This document shows, one piece after another, positions 15,421-24,663 of a stretch of DNA of 64,000 nt (position 1 is the first letter of the stretch; every line of letters starts with the position of its first letter). The DNA is taken from positions 124,001 to 188,000 of the forward strand of contig OMXJ01000003.1 of the NCBI GenBank assembly GCA_900315015.1, in the 5' to 3' direction. Under the pieces are notes generated by a model. That model was not told the origin of the DNA. It did not search any database and saw only the letters and a program-made list of their open reading frames with translations. The DNA comes from an uncultured Eubacteriales bacterium (GTDB taxonomy: Bacteria; Bacillota; Clostridia; Lachnospirales; Lachnospiraceae). A program made the position numbers and the translations under genes.

Positions 15421-18203
15421 ATGGGAGGGCGAAAAATAGAGCAGAACAGGAAATCGAGAAGGAAGTATACTGCGGTATATTGCCGGTAAGAGGCGATGAA
15501 AGGACAAGCGGCTTTATAGATGCACTACTTATACTTTCAGGCTACTGCATAGCGACATGGAGCTATACTCAAGGCGCTTACCTGACAGGACTTGTCGGTT
15601 TTAAACAGCTCCTTATTACTTCTTTTGCAGGAGCCTTGCTAATGCTAATGATATATCAGCTTCCAGTAATATTATCAGCGCGTTTTGGAATAGATATATG
15701 GATTTGGCTAAGAGCTGTATTTGGAGTTAAAGGTGTAAGAATAGTTTCGGTAATTATAATAATAGTTAATTTCCCGTGGTATGCGGTATGTTGCGAAATG
15801 TTTGCCTCGTCGATGACGAACTTAGCCGCTGCTTTTGGAATAACGCTTCCTGGCTGGACATTTTTAGGCTTGAAGCTCTTTTGCGTAGGACTTGGCACTA
15901 TACTTGCATGGCAGGGTGTAAAGACCATAACCCGCACTACAAGGATACTTGTGCCTCTACTTCTTGCAGTAGGAGCACTCGTCATATTTATAGCCTTTAA
16001 GGCAGTACCATTTTCGGACATATGGAATTATCAGCCGGAAATTACAATGCCTCATTCAACAGCATATATTTTAGCAGTAGAGGCAAATTTCGCCTTTGTA
16101 ATAACTTTGGTTGGAGGAATGGCTGGAGTTCCTAGAGTATGTAAGAGTGAAAAGGGAGCTTTCTATGCAGGAGTTTTCGGACAGGGATTATCGGGCTCTT
16201 TTTTTGTTGTGGTAGGGGCTGTTATGGTAATAGCCATGCAGTGTGCTACAGGAAAGGTGACTGAGGATCCAACAGAAATGCTTGTTTCTTTAGCATCACC
16301 TGTACTAGCACTTGCATCCCTTCTTTTGGTTGCCTTTGCTAATGTGGGAACGCAGGCAGTGGGATCATACCTTTACGGAGTTACTTTAAAATCTACGTTT
16401 TCAAAACTAAGCTATCATGTGCTTATATTAATACTTGGAGGCTATGTTGCACTGCTTTGTATATGGGGGAAGATAATTGACTATTTCGGAAGCTTTCTTA
16501 CAATAAGTGCTTGCATTTATGCACCCCTTGCGGCACTTTTATTCGTAGATTTTTTCTTTATAAGAAAACAGAAGCTGGATTTTAGAAGTGCGTATGAAAT
16601 AAAAGGGCATGATAATTACAGATATACAAAGGGATATAATTTAATAGGCTTAATACTTTTAGCCATAGGCTGTATGATATCCCTTTTAATTTATAATCCA
16701 GTAACAGGAGAAATCCATAATAAGGTATTATTTTTACTTACACCAACTGGTGCAGCGCTTATAGGGACAGGAATACTTTATTTGCTGCTATATCTCATTC
16801 CGGGTGTAAGAAGATACGTAAGAAAAGATGTAAGCATAAATCCTGATACAACTGCCTTTGACAGAGAAAAAACTCCGCCTAGACAGAGTCTGATATTATT
16901 TCCCCTGATACTTGGATTTTGTAAAATTATTACAAGTAAGGCTAAGTTAAAGATCGAAAAGCATGATATGGAAGGTTTTAAGCCGCCGTATTTAGTGCTT
17001 GGCACACATCAGTCCTTTACGGACTTTTATGTAACTCCTATAGCTTTAGCACCTCATAGGGCAAATTACATATCAGAGCTTGAAGGCTTTGAGTATTTCG
17101 GCGAATGGATATATAGAAGGATAGGCTGTCTTGGAACAAGAAAATTCATATACGACTTAGCACTGATCAGGAACATTAAAAAGGTGTTAGATAGAGGAGA
17201 TAATCTTGTGATATATCCAGAGGCAAGATATGCAAATGTTGGAACCTCATCAGAGCTATCCATGGCCGTAGCAAAGATGGTAAAGATGTATAAATATCCT
17301 GTAGTTGTTCTTAATATGCAGGGAAATTATCTACAGTCTCCAATATGGAACCTGACCAAAAGAAAGGAAGTAAGGCTTCATACGGATATGTACGGAGCGC
17401 TGAAAAAAGAGGATATAGAAAAGCTCTCCGTTAAGGAAATTCATGATAAGCTTGAAAAGCTGTTAGAATATGATGAATATGCTTATCAGAGAAAGGAAAA
17501 TATCCGAATCACCTATAAGGATAGGGCAAAGGGGCTTCATAAGCCATTATACCAGTGTCCATGCTGCGGCGATGAAAATCATATGAATAGCGATGGCGCA
17601 GAGCTGTTTTGTGAAAAGTGCGGAGCTAGATGGTTCAAGGATGAATTGAGTGATCTACATCTTATAAAGGGGAATCTTAAATTTGCAAAAACGGAAAGCC
17701 TTTCAGGTAGCGATTTAGAAAGAAACCCGGCAGCCCACAATGAGGCAATGGAAAATAAACTTAAAGTTTATACCGATGAAGAAGGACGAGCTAGCCTTCA
17801 CATACCTGATTGGTATGAATGGGAAAGAAAAAATGTCATAAAAGAAATAGCAGATGGAAAATACAGCTTTAAGATGAAGGTGCAGATAGATGCGCTTCCA
17901 AATGCAAAGAATTTTATAGACTGCGGGACCGGAGAGCTTATCCATGAAAAAGAAGGCTTTACACTTAAATTTATGGATTACCGCTTAGGAAAATGGAGCG
18001 AGCAGTTCTTTTTAGGAAAGTCAATGTCTTCTATACATACGGAATATGATTATAGAGGAAAGGGTGAATGCATAACCTTGTCCAATTTAGATGATACCTA
18101 TTTTTTGTTCCCGGTATACGAAGAAGGCGAGGAGAAGATATTTCATGCAACAAAGCTCCAATTTGCAGCGGAGCACTTTTACAAGGAAGGAATTAAAAAA
18201 TGA
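15417..18203 (+). CDS. NCS1 permease fused to PlsC-like acyltransferase and zinc ribbon
   Basis: One uninterrupted 928-aa reading frame. Residues 1-~475 are an NCS1-type nucleobase:cation symporter (cytosine permease-like), with about 12 hydrophobic segments starting at GFIDALLILSGYCIATWS. Residues ~500-680 are a lysophospholipid acyltransferase domain with HQSFTD (His531 to Asp536, the HX4D catalytic pair) and IYPEARYAN (599-607, in place of the usual FPEGTR block). Residues 714-735 form a zinc ribbon (Cys714, Cys717, Cys732, Cys735), followed by about 190 residues of unknown fold. ATG 15417 has AGGAGG 9 nt upstream and overlaps the stop of the small membrane peptide; the hydrolase gene overlaps its end. 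NCS1 proteins are normally stand-alone and ~400-480 aa. The joined architecture is directly visible; its function is unknown. Confidence 0.88.
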   Translation: MNGRAKNRAEQEIEKEVYCGILPVRGDERTSGFIDALLILSGYCIATWSYTQGAYLTGLVGFKQLLITSFAGALLMLMIYQLPVILSARFGIDIWIWLRAVFGVKGVRIVSVIIIIVNFPWYAVCCEMFASSMTNLAAAFGITLPGWTFLGLKLFCVGLGTILAWQGVKTITRTTRILVPLLLAVGALVIFIAFKAVPFSDIWNYQPEITMPHSTAYILAVEANFAFVITLVGGMAGVPRVCKSEKGAFYAGVFGQGLSGSFFVVVGAVMVIAMQCATGKVTEDPTEMLVSLASPVLALASLLLVAFANVGTQAVGSYLYGVTLKSTFSKLSYHVLILILGGYVALLCIWGKIIDYFGSFLTISACIYAPLAALLFVDFFFIRKQKLDFRSAYEIKGHDNYRYTKGYNLIGLILLAIGCMISLLIYNPVTGEIHNKVLFLLTPTGAALIGTGILYLLLYLIPGVRRYVRKDVSINPDTTAFDREKTPPRQSLILFPLILGFCKIITSKAKLKIEKHDMEGFKPPYLVLGTHQSFTDFYVTPIALAPHRANYISELEGFEYFGEWIYRRIGCLGTRKFIYDLALIRNIKKVLDRGDNLVIYPEARYANVGTSSELSMAVAKMVKMYKYPVVVLNMQGNYLQSPIWNLTKRKEVRLHTDMYGALKKEDIEKLSVKEIHDKLEKLLEYDEYAYQRKENIRITYKDRAKGLHKPLYQCPCCGDENHMNSDGAELFCEKCGARWFKDELSDLHLIKGNLKFAKTESLSGSDLERNPAAHNEAMENKLKVYTDEEGRASLHIPDWYEWERKNVIKEIADGKYSFKMKVQIDALPNAKNFIDCGTGELIHEKEGFTLKFMDYRLGKWSEQFFLGKSMSSIHTEYDYRGKGECITLSNLDDTYFLFPVYEEGEEKIFHATKLQFAAEHFYKEGIKK

Positions 18204-19021
18204 GAATAGTTACTCTTATTGAAAACACAGTAGGAAGTAAGCCGTTAAAATGCGAACACGGACTTAGCATTTATGTAGAAACAGGGAAGCATAAGCTCTT
18301 AGTCGATACAGGAAGTAGCGGTGCTGCAATAGATAATGCCGAGGCCTTGAATGTGGATGTAAAGAATGTAGATACTGTAATACTAAGCCACGGACACTAT
18401 GACCATACAGGCGGAGTAATGCGCTTTGTGCAGGAAAATCCAAAGGCTAAGATATATATGCAGAAAAAAGGCGGAAAGGATTATTATTCATCAAGCGGCG
18501 GAACAATACATTACATAGGAGTAGATAAGGCTATATTAGACCTTCCTAACATGAATCTTATAGAAGGGGATTTGAGAATAGATGAAGAGCTATCTCTTTT
18601 TACTGGGGTAACAGGAAGAAAATACTGGCCATCAGGAAACAGAACTCTTATTCTTAGAGAAAATGGAGTAGATAAGCAGGATATCTTTGATCATGAGCAA
18701 TATCTTGTAATTAAAAGCGAAGGAAAGAGTTTGTTGCTATCAGGCTGCGCGCATAACGGAATATTAAATATCCTCGAAAAATACAGAGAAATATACGGCG
18801 GAGAGCCGGATATGGTAATAAGTGGCTTTCATATGATGAAAAAAACAGGCTATCTTAAAGAGGATGAAGAAATAATAAAAGATACTGCAATGGAGCTAAA
18901 AAAGCTAAAGACTATCTTTTATACAGGACACTGCACGAGCCTTGCAGGTTTTGAAATTATGAAGGAGATAATGAAAGATCAGTTAAATTACATAGAGACA
19001 GGTTCAGAGTTTATATTTTAG
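18200..19021 (+). CDS. Metallo-beta-lactamase-fold hydrolase
   Basis: A 273-aa hydrolase with the dinuclear metal motif LSHGHYDHTGG (His64, His66, Asp68, His69) and later ligands in SGCAHNGI and GHCTS. It resembles the group annotated as dihydropterin ribofuranosylaminobenzene phosphate synthase-like, for which the true substrate is usually unknown. It overlaps the permease-acyltransferase stop by ATGA, so it is translationally coupled and part of the same unit. A clear terminator follows. No signal peptide is present. Confidence 0.88.
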   Translation: MRIVTLIENTVGSKPLKCEHGLSIYVETGKHKLLVDTGSSGAAIDNAEALNVDVKNVDTVILSHGHYDHTGGVMRFVQENPKAKIYMQKKGGKDYYSSSGGTIHYIGVDKAILDLPNMNLIEGDLRIDEELSLFTGVTGRKYWPSGNRTLILRENGVDKQDIFDHEQYLVIKSEGKSLLLSGCAHNGILNILEKYREIYGGEPDMVISGFHMMKKTGYLKEDEEIIKDTAMELKKLKTIFYTGHCTSLAGFEIMKEIMKDQLNYIETGSEFIF

Positions 19022-19026
19022 GATTT

Positions 19027-19061
19027 AAAGCGGCGCAGAAGTTATTTTGTAGCCGCTTTTT
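19027..19061 (+). terminator. Operon terminator
   Basis: AAAGCGGC pairs with GCCGCTTT around a 17-nt loop and ends in TTTTT. It closes the permease-acyltransferase-hydrolase operon. Confidence 0.8.
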
Positions 19062-19081
19062 ATGTATATAGTGTAACTTAT

Positions 19082-19141
19082 ACCGTAATACGGTGCATCT
19101 TGTTTCGAAACTATTTACAAATAAAAAACTCTTGTTATAAT
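19082..19141 (+). promoter_or_regulatory. Promoter and palindrome upstream of LytTR gene
   Basis: TTTACA (19114-19119), a 16-bp spacer and TATAAT (19136-19141). About 20 bp upstream of the -35 is a palindrome, ACCGTA-A-TACGGT (19082-19094), which could bind the LytTR protein or another regulator. The role is inferred from position. Confidence 0.6.
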
Positions 19142-19169
19142 GAACGCATAAAATGAAAGGAGGAGAAAG

Positions 19170-19619
19170 ATGAAGTTTAAAATCTCGGTCTCAGATGAAA
19201 AATATTCTGAACTAGAAGCTTTCTTAAAAGACCATGGCATTGAGATAAGCGAAGAAGCAGAATATGAGATTACTGAAAGAAAAGGAAGCAGTGAATTCTT
19301 GTCTGTTCGAAATGAGAAAAAAGAACGAATCAGCCTGTCGACAGCTGAAATAGTTTTTATTGAAGCATTTGGTAAAGATATTGAGATTCATACGATGCAA
19401 GATACCTTTTATTCTTCTGATAGAATGTATCAGATAGAAGCCTTGCTAGATACAAAGGAATTCATTCGAATAAGTAAATCGGTAATCATTTCAAGAGGAC
19501 ATGTAAAAAAAATACGACCGACTCTTTCAATGAAATTTGTTTTAACTTTAACAAATGGCGTTCAAGTGGATGTTACAAGAAGCTATTACGCTGAATTTAA
19601 AAAATTCTACAACATATAA
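19170..19619 (+). CDS. LytTR-type DNA-binding regulator
   Basis: A 149-aa protein whose residues ~45-149 are a LytTR domain (ISLSTAEIVFIEAFGKDIEIHT, then FIRISKSVIISRGHVKKIRP and the RSYYAEFKKFY end). The N-terminal ~45 residues replace a receiver domain, so it is not a classical response regulator. GGAGG lies before the start. The next gene encodes a membrane protein with its start 14 bp away. Stand-alone LytTR proteins paired with a membrane protein are known as LytTR regulatory systems, where the membrane partner restrains the regulator; that role is inferred here. Confidence 0.88.
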   Translation: MKFKISVSDEKYSELEAFLKDHGIEISEEAEYEITERKGSSEFLSVRNEKKERISLSTAEIVFIEAFGKDIEIHTMQDTFYSSDRMYQIEALLDTKEFIRISKSVIISRGHVKKIRPTLSMKFVLTLTNGVQVDVTRSYYAEFKKFYNI

Positions 19620-19632
19620 CAGGAGGATTAAT

Positions 19633-20643
19633 ATGGCAATTAATGTAGCGATGATATTACCAATAATTATAATATCAGCATTGGTAATAATAGGTGTAAT
19701 AATATTTGCGTATAACAAAAGATTAGATAAGGTAGTTAAGGGAGAGGTACATGATATTCACAGTAATATACCAGAACCAAAGACGGCAATAAGTACCACT
19801 TATCAGGCAGTACTTATGATACTTGTAGTGATTTTAGTTTTAAATCTCTTTTCTATGGGGAATAAAATTAACTCATTAGAAAATGAACTAAATAATATGA
19901 AATCTGAAGCGGCTATGTCAATGGGAGAGATTGAAAGAAAAGTGGATGAATTAGTATCTGCAAATGAGGGAGCTTTTATTTACGGATATGAGATTTATGA
20001 ATATGATGAAAAGGGTGATACAGCAAAATTAAGGTTAGAAGTAAAGATGAATGAATTTACTGAGGGTACTGAGGTTTTGGTTGTTTTGAAAGGCAAGAGG
20101 GGCGATACTGAAGTAAAATGCGAACAGGCAAATTCAGGGCTATTTGTGGGCACTAGCAGTATAGATGTATTTGATGATATAAATGGAGCTGTGATAAAAA
20201 TAAAGAATAATGGAACGACTAAAATAGTTGAAGATAATGATTTTTTTGTTGAACCATTTTGTGATTTTTACAAACTGGTAATGGCTTCTGGAAGTGCTGG
20301 TACATCAACTTCATTGTTTAGTGATAAGAGTGATTTTCATGCTGAATATGTATATTCTGTCGAGAACATAGAAAGAATAAAGAGTGTAACTGCAGTATTG
20401 TTTGTAGATGATGTAGAGTATGAAAGAAAAGATATTACTCAGCAGGTAATTGATGGAACCCCGGTGAAATTTGAAGTAAAGGGTTTTAATAAAAATGTAG
20501 TTAAGCAGCTTGAAGTTGAATATATAAATGGATATAAGAGCGTAGAAAGATCAATGGTTCAGGATTTTGAAAATGCAGGAGATGGCTACAATTTAAAAAT
20601 CTACGATGCTAATGGAAATATTAAGTATGAACTGGGTGATTAA
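19633..20643 (+). CDS. Membrane protein partner of LytTR regulator
   Basis: A 336-aa protein of unknown family. It has two transmembrane segments (about residues 5-27 and 60-80), a short coiled coil (about 82-112), then about 220 residues of mostly beta-type sequence. AGGAGG precedes ATG 19633; the frame extends upstream to 19555 only by overlapping the regulator gene. Position and topology suggest it controls the LytTR protein, but it is not the common DUF3021 partner. Confidence 0.7.
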   Translation: MAINVAMILPIIIISALVIIGVIIFAYNKRLDKVVKGEVHDIHSNIPEPKTAISTTYQAVLMILVVILVLNLFSMGNKINSLENELNNMKSEAAMSMGEIERKVDELVSANEGAFIYGYEIYEYDEKGDTAKLRLEVKMNEFTEGTEVLVVLKGKRGDTEVKCEQANSGLFVGTSSIDVFDDINGAVIKIKNNGTTKIVEDNDFFVEPFCDFYKLVMASGSAGTSTSLFSDKSDFHAEYVYSVENIERIKSVTAVLFVDDVEYERKDITQQVIDGTPVKFEVKGFNKNVVKQLEVEYINGYKSVERSMVQDFENAGDGYNLKIYDANGNIKYELGD

Positions 20644-20749
20644 GGATTGATTTTTTTATAAATTCGTTGTATTATTCTCAACACCTTTATTTGAAGGGGA
20701 CTGAAATGTAAGAATTTGAGTTTATAAAAAATAAATAATATTCATTATT

Positions 20750-20795
20750 AACCTAAGTATTAGTTGATTTATTAACTGATATTTAGGTTCTTTTT
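20750..20795 (+). terminator. Terminator of LytTR operon
   Basis: AACCTAAGTATTAGTT pairs with AACTGATATTTAGGTT (two mismatches), followed by TTTTT. Confidence 0.8.
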
Positions 20796-20858
20796 ATGCT
20801 ATAATACTCAATTTTGTTGAGTTTGCTCGAAAATATAGATACAAATTATATTTACCTC

Positions 20859-20886
20859 TTGATAAAAGGAATAAAAATGTTATAAT
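20859..20886 (+). promoter_or_regulatory. Promoter of the GGDEF/EAL gene
   Basis: TTGATA, 16-bp spacer, TATAAT. The 359-base gap 20644-21002 otherwise holds the terminator above and an AT-rich leader of about 110 nt in which no known riboswitch pattern is seen. Confidence 0.55.
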
Positions 20887-21002
20887 AGAATTAAATAATA
20901 ATGGCCTAAAAAATTTAGCATATAAGTATATTAATCAAGAATTTAAGATTGTTTTTTAGAGACAAAAGTAATTGTTGTGGGGAATAGGAAAGGAATGATT
21001 GT

Positions 21003-22952
21003 ATGCTAAAAAAATTTTTGAGTTCTATTGTAGGACTACTGGGGTTAAAAAAGGATTCTGAATATGTGAAGAATCATAATATAGATGCAAATGTATCCAG
21101 CAGTATGTATAACACATCCTTGATGATAGTGATAGAAATCTGGATGATAATACGTTATACGAAAAGGTACGTGTTTGATGCTGAAATTCCAGCAGATTTT
21201 CCAACCTGGCTTAAATATACCAAGAATTTCTGGGGATTACTATTTGTAGCAATTATAGTGGTTATCTATGACGTTATGTATAAAAAAGGCAAAATTAAAT
21301 CACGAACTTTAGGTAATGTGGTGATGATTTTATTTGCCGGGTATTGTCTGATCTTTGGTATGTATGTATCTCATCATGATTTTGCAGCAGGAAAGATGAT
21401 TACCTGCTTTTTTGTAATGGCTCTTTATGCAGCATGCCTTTTGATCTGGAAGCCTTATGTATCCATTATTTTTTTAACGGTACTCTTTTTTGGATATTCT
21501 TATTATTTAGATAATTATACCTTTGATAAAGAAGGAGTGCAGGTGATAATGCTGAGCGGGGACAGGGTGAATTATTATACATTACTGATTACTCTCATAA
21601 TGATAGCGATAAGCATTTATCATCAGCGAGTTAATGAAGCCGTAAAGAGTGAAGAACTCGAAAGAATTGCCGTAGAGGATGATCTGACAGGAGTTCCGAA
21701 TATGTACTATTTCGGAACGCAGTGTAAGAAGATGATGGGTGATGCAGCAGTTAAGCCTTCAGATAAGCTGTATTTATTTATGAATATCGAAAACTTTAAG
21801 ACATATAACGACCAGCTTGGGTATGAAAAGGGAAATGAATTTCTTAAGAATATAGCAAATAGATTTAAAGAGGTCTTTAAGGATGGGATTTTTGCCCGTC
21901 AGTCGGATGATCATTTTGTTGCTCTTGTAAATAAGGCTAAAAAAGACGAGTATATAAATAAAGCCGTTAATGTGCTTGCAGAAGAACACCCCGAGGTATA
22001 TATGTCACTAAAAGTAGGCGGTTATAGCCCTGTAAACCGTGAAGAAACTCAAGAGATCTGCTGTGATAGAGCACGCTATGCCTGCGGACTGATAAAGAAT
22101 AAATACGGAGAAGTATATCGAGAGTATGATAAAAAGATGGATGAGAGCTTTCACCTTCGCCAGTATATAGTAAATCATATTGACCAGGCAGTAGAAAAAG
22201 GCTATATTAAGGTGTATTACCAGCCTGTTGTATGGTCAAAGGATGGAAAGCTCTGCGGCTGTGAGGCCTTGGCCAGATGGGATGATCCGGTCTACGGCTT
22301 CCTTAGTCCCGGAAAGTTTATATCGGTGCTTGAAGAGTGCAGACTTATTCATAAGCTTGATAAATGCATCTATGAGCAGGTTTGCAAGGACATGCATACA
22401 TCTATAAAAGAAGGCAGGAAAGTTATACCTGTATCGATGAATTTTTCAAGACTAGACTTTGAGCTTATGGATGTTGTTCAGGTGATGACTAGTCTTGTTG
22501 AAAAATATGAAATTCCAAAGGAGAATATTCATATTGAAGTAACCGAATCGGCACTTGGAGAAAAACAGGGTAGTCTTAAGACTGCTTTGAACCGCCTTAG
22601 AGAGTTGGGCTTTGCTCTATGGCTTGATGATTTTGGAAGCGGTTATTCTTCGCTTAATGTACTTAAGGATTATAAGTTTGATGTTCTTAAGGTAGATATG
22701 GTGTTTCTTTCGAATTTACAAGAAAATGAGTCGGCGCAGAAAATTCTAGCTTGCATAATAGACATGGCAGATAGGCTTGGAATGCAGACTCTAACTGAAG
22801 GTGTTGAATCATCGCAGGCAGCTGAATATCTTAATAAGATAGGGTGCGGTAGACTTCAGGGCTATCTTTACGGAAAGCCAATGCCTTACGAGGAACTGAT
22901 AGAAAAGATAAGGGCAGGGGAATTTGAAATTACTGATGAAAAGATGTGCTAA
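21003..22952 (+). CDS. Membrane GGDEF-EAL protein, likely c-di-GMP phosphodiesterase
   Basis: A 649-aa protein with about six hydrophobic segments (residues ~35-205), a GGDEF domain and an EAL domain. The GGDEF signature is degenerate (SDDHF, residues 301-305), so diguanylate cyclase activity is unlikely. The EAL domain keeps CEALAR (Glu421), the Asn in MNFSRLDF, the Glu in IEVTES, LDDFGSGYSS, the Lys in VLKVDMVF and LTEGVES, the full set needed for c-di-GMP hydrolysis. The GGDEF part probably acts as a regulatory domain. The gene stands alone behind its own promoter. Confidence 0.92.
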   Translation: MLKKFLSSIVGLLGLKKDSEYVKNHNIDANVSSSMYNTSLMIVIEIWMIIRYTKRYVFDAEIPADFPTWLKYTKNFWGLLFVAIIVVIYDVMYKKGKIKSRTLGNVVMILFAGYCLIFGMYVSHHDFAAGKMITCFFVMALYAACLLIWKPYVSIIFLTVLFFGYSYYLDNYTFDKEGVQVIMLSGDRVNYYTLLITLIMIAISIYHQRVNEAVKSEELERIAVEDDLTGVPNMYYFGTQCKKMMGDAAVKPSDKLYLFMNIENFKTYNDQLGYEKGNEFLKNIANRFKEVFKDGIFARQSDDHFVALVNKAKKDEYINKAVNVLAEEHPEVYMSLKVGGYSPVNREETQEICCDRARYACGLIKNKYGEVYREYDKKMDESFHLRQYIVNHIDQAVEKGYIKVYYQPVVWSKDGKLCGCEALARWDDPVYGFLSPGKFISVLEECRLIHKLDKCIYEQVCKDMHTSIKEGRKVIPVSMNFSRLDFELMDVVQVMTSLVEKYEIPKENIHIEVTESALGEKQGSLKTALNRLRELGFALWLDDFGSGYSSLNVLKDYKFDVLKVDMVFLSNLQENESAQKILACIIDMADRLGMQTLTEGVESSQAAEYLNKIGCGRLQGYLYGKPMPYEELIEKIRAGEFEITDEKMC

Positions 22953-23045
22953 GAATGAAGTTATAAAAAGGCTTGTAAATTTGAATTCATTGTGCTATTA
23001 TTATTTACAATTATTTAAATTTCAAGGCAAGGGGGCGCTTTTTAA

Positions 23046-24032
23046 ATGCCTATTATAATACAGAGAGATTTACCAGCAAAACAGATACTTCAGAGCGAGA
23101 ATATATTTGTAATGGATGAGGACAGAGCTACTACTCAGGAAATAAGACCTCTGCAGATTGCCATATTAAATATAATGCCGCTTAAGGAAGATACTGAGCT
23201 GGATCTATTAAGGGTGATGTCAAATTTTCCTATTCAGCTTCAGATTACCCTATTAACAGTAAAAAGTCATCAGTCGGTTCATACCACAGTATCACATTTA
23301 AATCAGTTCTATCAGACCTGGGGAGACGTAAAAGATAAGTACTTTGACGGACTTATAATTACAGGTGCCCCTGTAGAGAAGATGGAATTTGAAGAGGTTG
23401 ATTACTGGAAAGAACTTGAGTGCATAATGGAATGGTCAAAGACTCATGTATATAGCACCTTCCATCTATGCTGGGGAGCCCAGGCGGGCCTATATTATCA
23501 TCATGGAATTAAAAAGCTTATGCTTCCGGCAAAGCTTAGCGGAATTTACCGTCATAAGGTAATTCATAGAAAAAAGATGATAATGAGAGGCATGGATGAT
23601 TTTTTCATGGCACCTCAGTCACGTTATACAGGAGTCGATGAGGAAGCAGTCAGAAATAATCCGGAGCTTTATGTAGTAGCAGAGGGTGCTGATGATGCAG
23701 CTGATGTAGGAATTACTCTTGTTCTTGCATATTCCTCAAGACAGATATTCATGATGGGACATACTGAGTATGACAGAATGGATCTTGATAAGGAGTATAA
23801 GAGAGATTTAGCAAAGGGAATAAATCCGGATATTCCATATAATTATTATCCAGATGACGATCCTTCAAAGAAGCCTAATTTGAGCTGGAGACTTAGCTCA
23901 AATGCACTTTACAGCAACTGGCTCAATATAGTTTATGAGGGAACCCCTTATGACCTTACAGAGCTAAAGGATGTAAGCTATGATAGCTACACCAGGCTTC
24001 ACGGAAATGATGAAGAACCTAATGACCAGTGA
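23046..24032 (+). CDS. metA: Homoserine O-acyltransferase MetA, predicted acetyl-CoA type
   Basis: A 328-aa enzyme activating homoserine for methionine synthesis. The catalytic Cys142 is in HLCWGAQAG, with the His in GHTEYDR. Specificity residue 111 is Glu (GAPVE, 107-111): in characterised MetA proteins Glu111 goes with acetyl-CoA use (Bacillus) and Gly111 with succinyl-CoA (E. coli), so this is predicted to be an O-acetyltransferase despite common annotation as succinyltransferase. The C-terminus is ~20 residues longer than usual. No SAM riboswitch pattern is visible in the 90-bp upstream gap. The DUF523 gene follows 19 bp downstream. Confidence 0.93.
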   Translation: MPIIIQRDLPAKQILQSENIFVMDEDRATTQEIRPLQIAILNIMPLKEDTELDLLRVMSNFPIQLQITLLTVKSHQSVHTTVSHLNQFYQTWGDVKDKYFDGLIITGAPVEKMEFEEVDYWKELECIMEWSKTHVYSTFHLCWGAQAGLYYHHGIKKLMLPAKLSGIYRHKVIHRKKMIMRGMDDFFMAPQSRYTGVDEEAVRNNPELYVVAEGADDAADVGITLVLAYSSRQIFMMGHTEYDRMDLDKEYKRDLAKGINPDIPYNYYPDDDPSKKPNLSWRLSSNALYSNWLNIVYEGTPYDLTELKDVSYDSYTRLHGNDEEPNDQ

Positions 24033-24051
24033 TTAGAAAAAAGAGGTATGT

Positions 24052-24516
24052 ATGGCCGTAATATTAGTCAGTAACTGTCTTTTAGGTATAGAATGTAGAT
24101 ACAAGGGCGATGGCTGCCTTTGCCAGGCTGTTTTAGATCTTGCTAAAGATAATACGATTATAGGAGTATGTCCAGAGCAGATGGGAGGTCTATCTACACC
24201 CAGAGATCCATCTGAAATAGTTGGAGATAGGCTTATATCAATTAAGGGAAGGGATGTTACCTTTGAGTATAACAAGGGTGCAGCTACGGCCTTAAAACTT
24301 GCTGAACTTAATAAGGTGGATTTTGCAATATTAAAAGCAAATTCTCCTTCATGCGGGCATGGCTTAATATATGATGGAAGCTTTACAGGAAAAAAGATTC
24401 CTGGAGATGGTGTTACGACAAAGCTTTTGCTTGAAAATGGAATACCGGTATATACAGAAGAACAGATAGATGAATGGCCGGTAAAGCCTAAAGGCTATAA
24501 GAGTAATAAGGCATAG
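24052..24516 (+). CDS. DUF523 family protein
   Basis: A 154-aa protein with the family pattern: SNCLLGIECRYKG, VCPEQMGGLSTPRDP, ALKANSPSCG-type motif (ILKANSPSCGHG) and GVTTKLLLENGIPV. The conserved Cys residues suggest metal or redox chemistry, but no function is established. It is in the metA transcription unit. Its stop codon lies inside the first copy of a 36-bp tandem repeat. Confidence 0.85.
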   Translation: MAVILVSNCLLGIECRYKGDGCLCQAVLDLAKDNTIIGVCPEQMGGLSTPRDPSEIVGDRLISIKGRDVTFEYNKGAATALKLAELNKVDFAILKANSPSCGHGLIYDGSFTGKKIPGDGVTTKLLLENGIPVYTEEQIDEWPVKPKGYKSNKA

Positions 24517-24618
24517 AAAAGATATAAGGTTTAGTGAATCGATAAAGCATAGAAAAGATATAAGGTTTAGTGGAGCTATAAAGCATAGAAAAGAGATAAG
24601 GGTTAGTAGAGCGATAAA
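24511..24618. repeat. 3 x 36-bp tandem repeat starting at a stop codon
   Basis: Three 36-bp units begin at 24511, 24547 and 24583, each starting GCATAGAAAAGA. The first contains the TAG stop of the DUF523 gene; copies 2 and 3 lie in the 3' region, with a few differences accumulating. The period is twice the 18 bp of the coding repeats. Confidence 0.92.
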
Positions 24619-24663
24619 GCTTACTAGATAAAGAAACGTAGAAAAATTGTAATGCATAATATA

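Noticed and set aside
22953-23045. SAM or T-box element before metA
   Set aside because: The gap is only 93 bp, AT-rich, and shows none of the conserved core sequences.
24364-24657. Repetitive minus-strand ORF with NLISFLCFI units
   Set aside because: The repetition comes from the 36-bp DNA repeat read on the wrong strand; no start signals.
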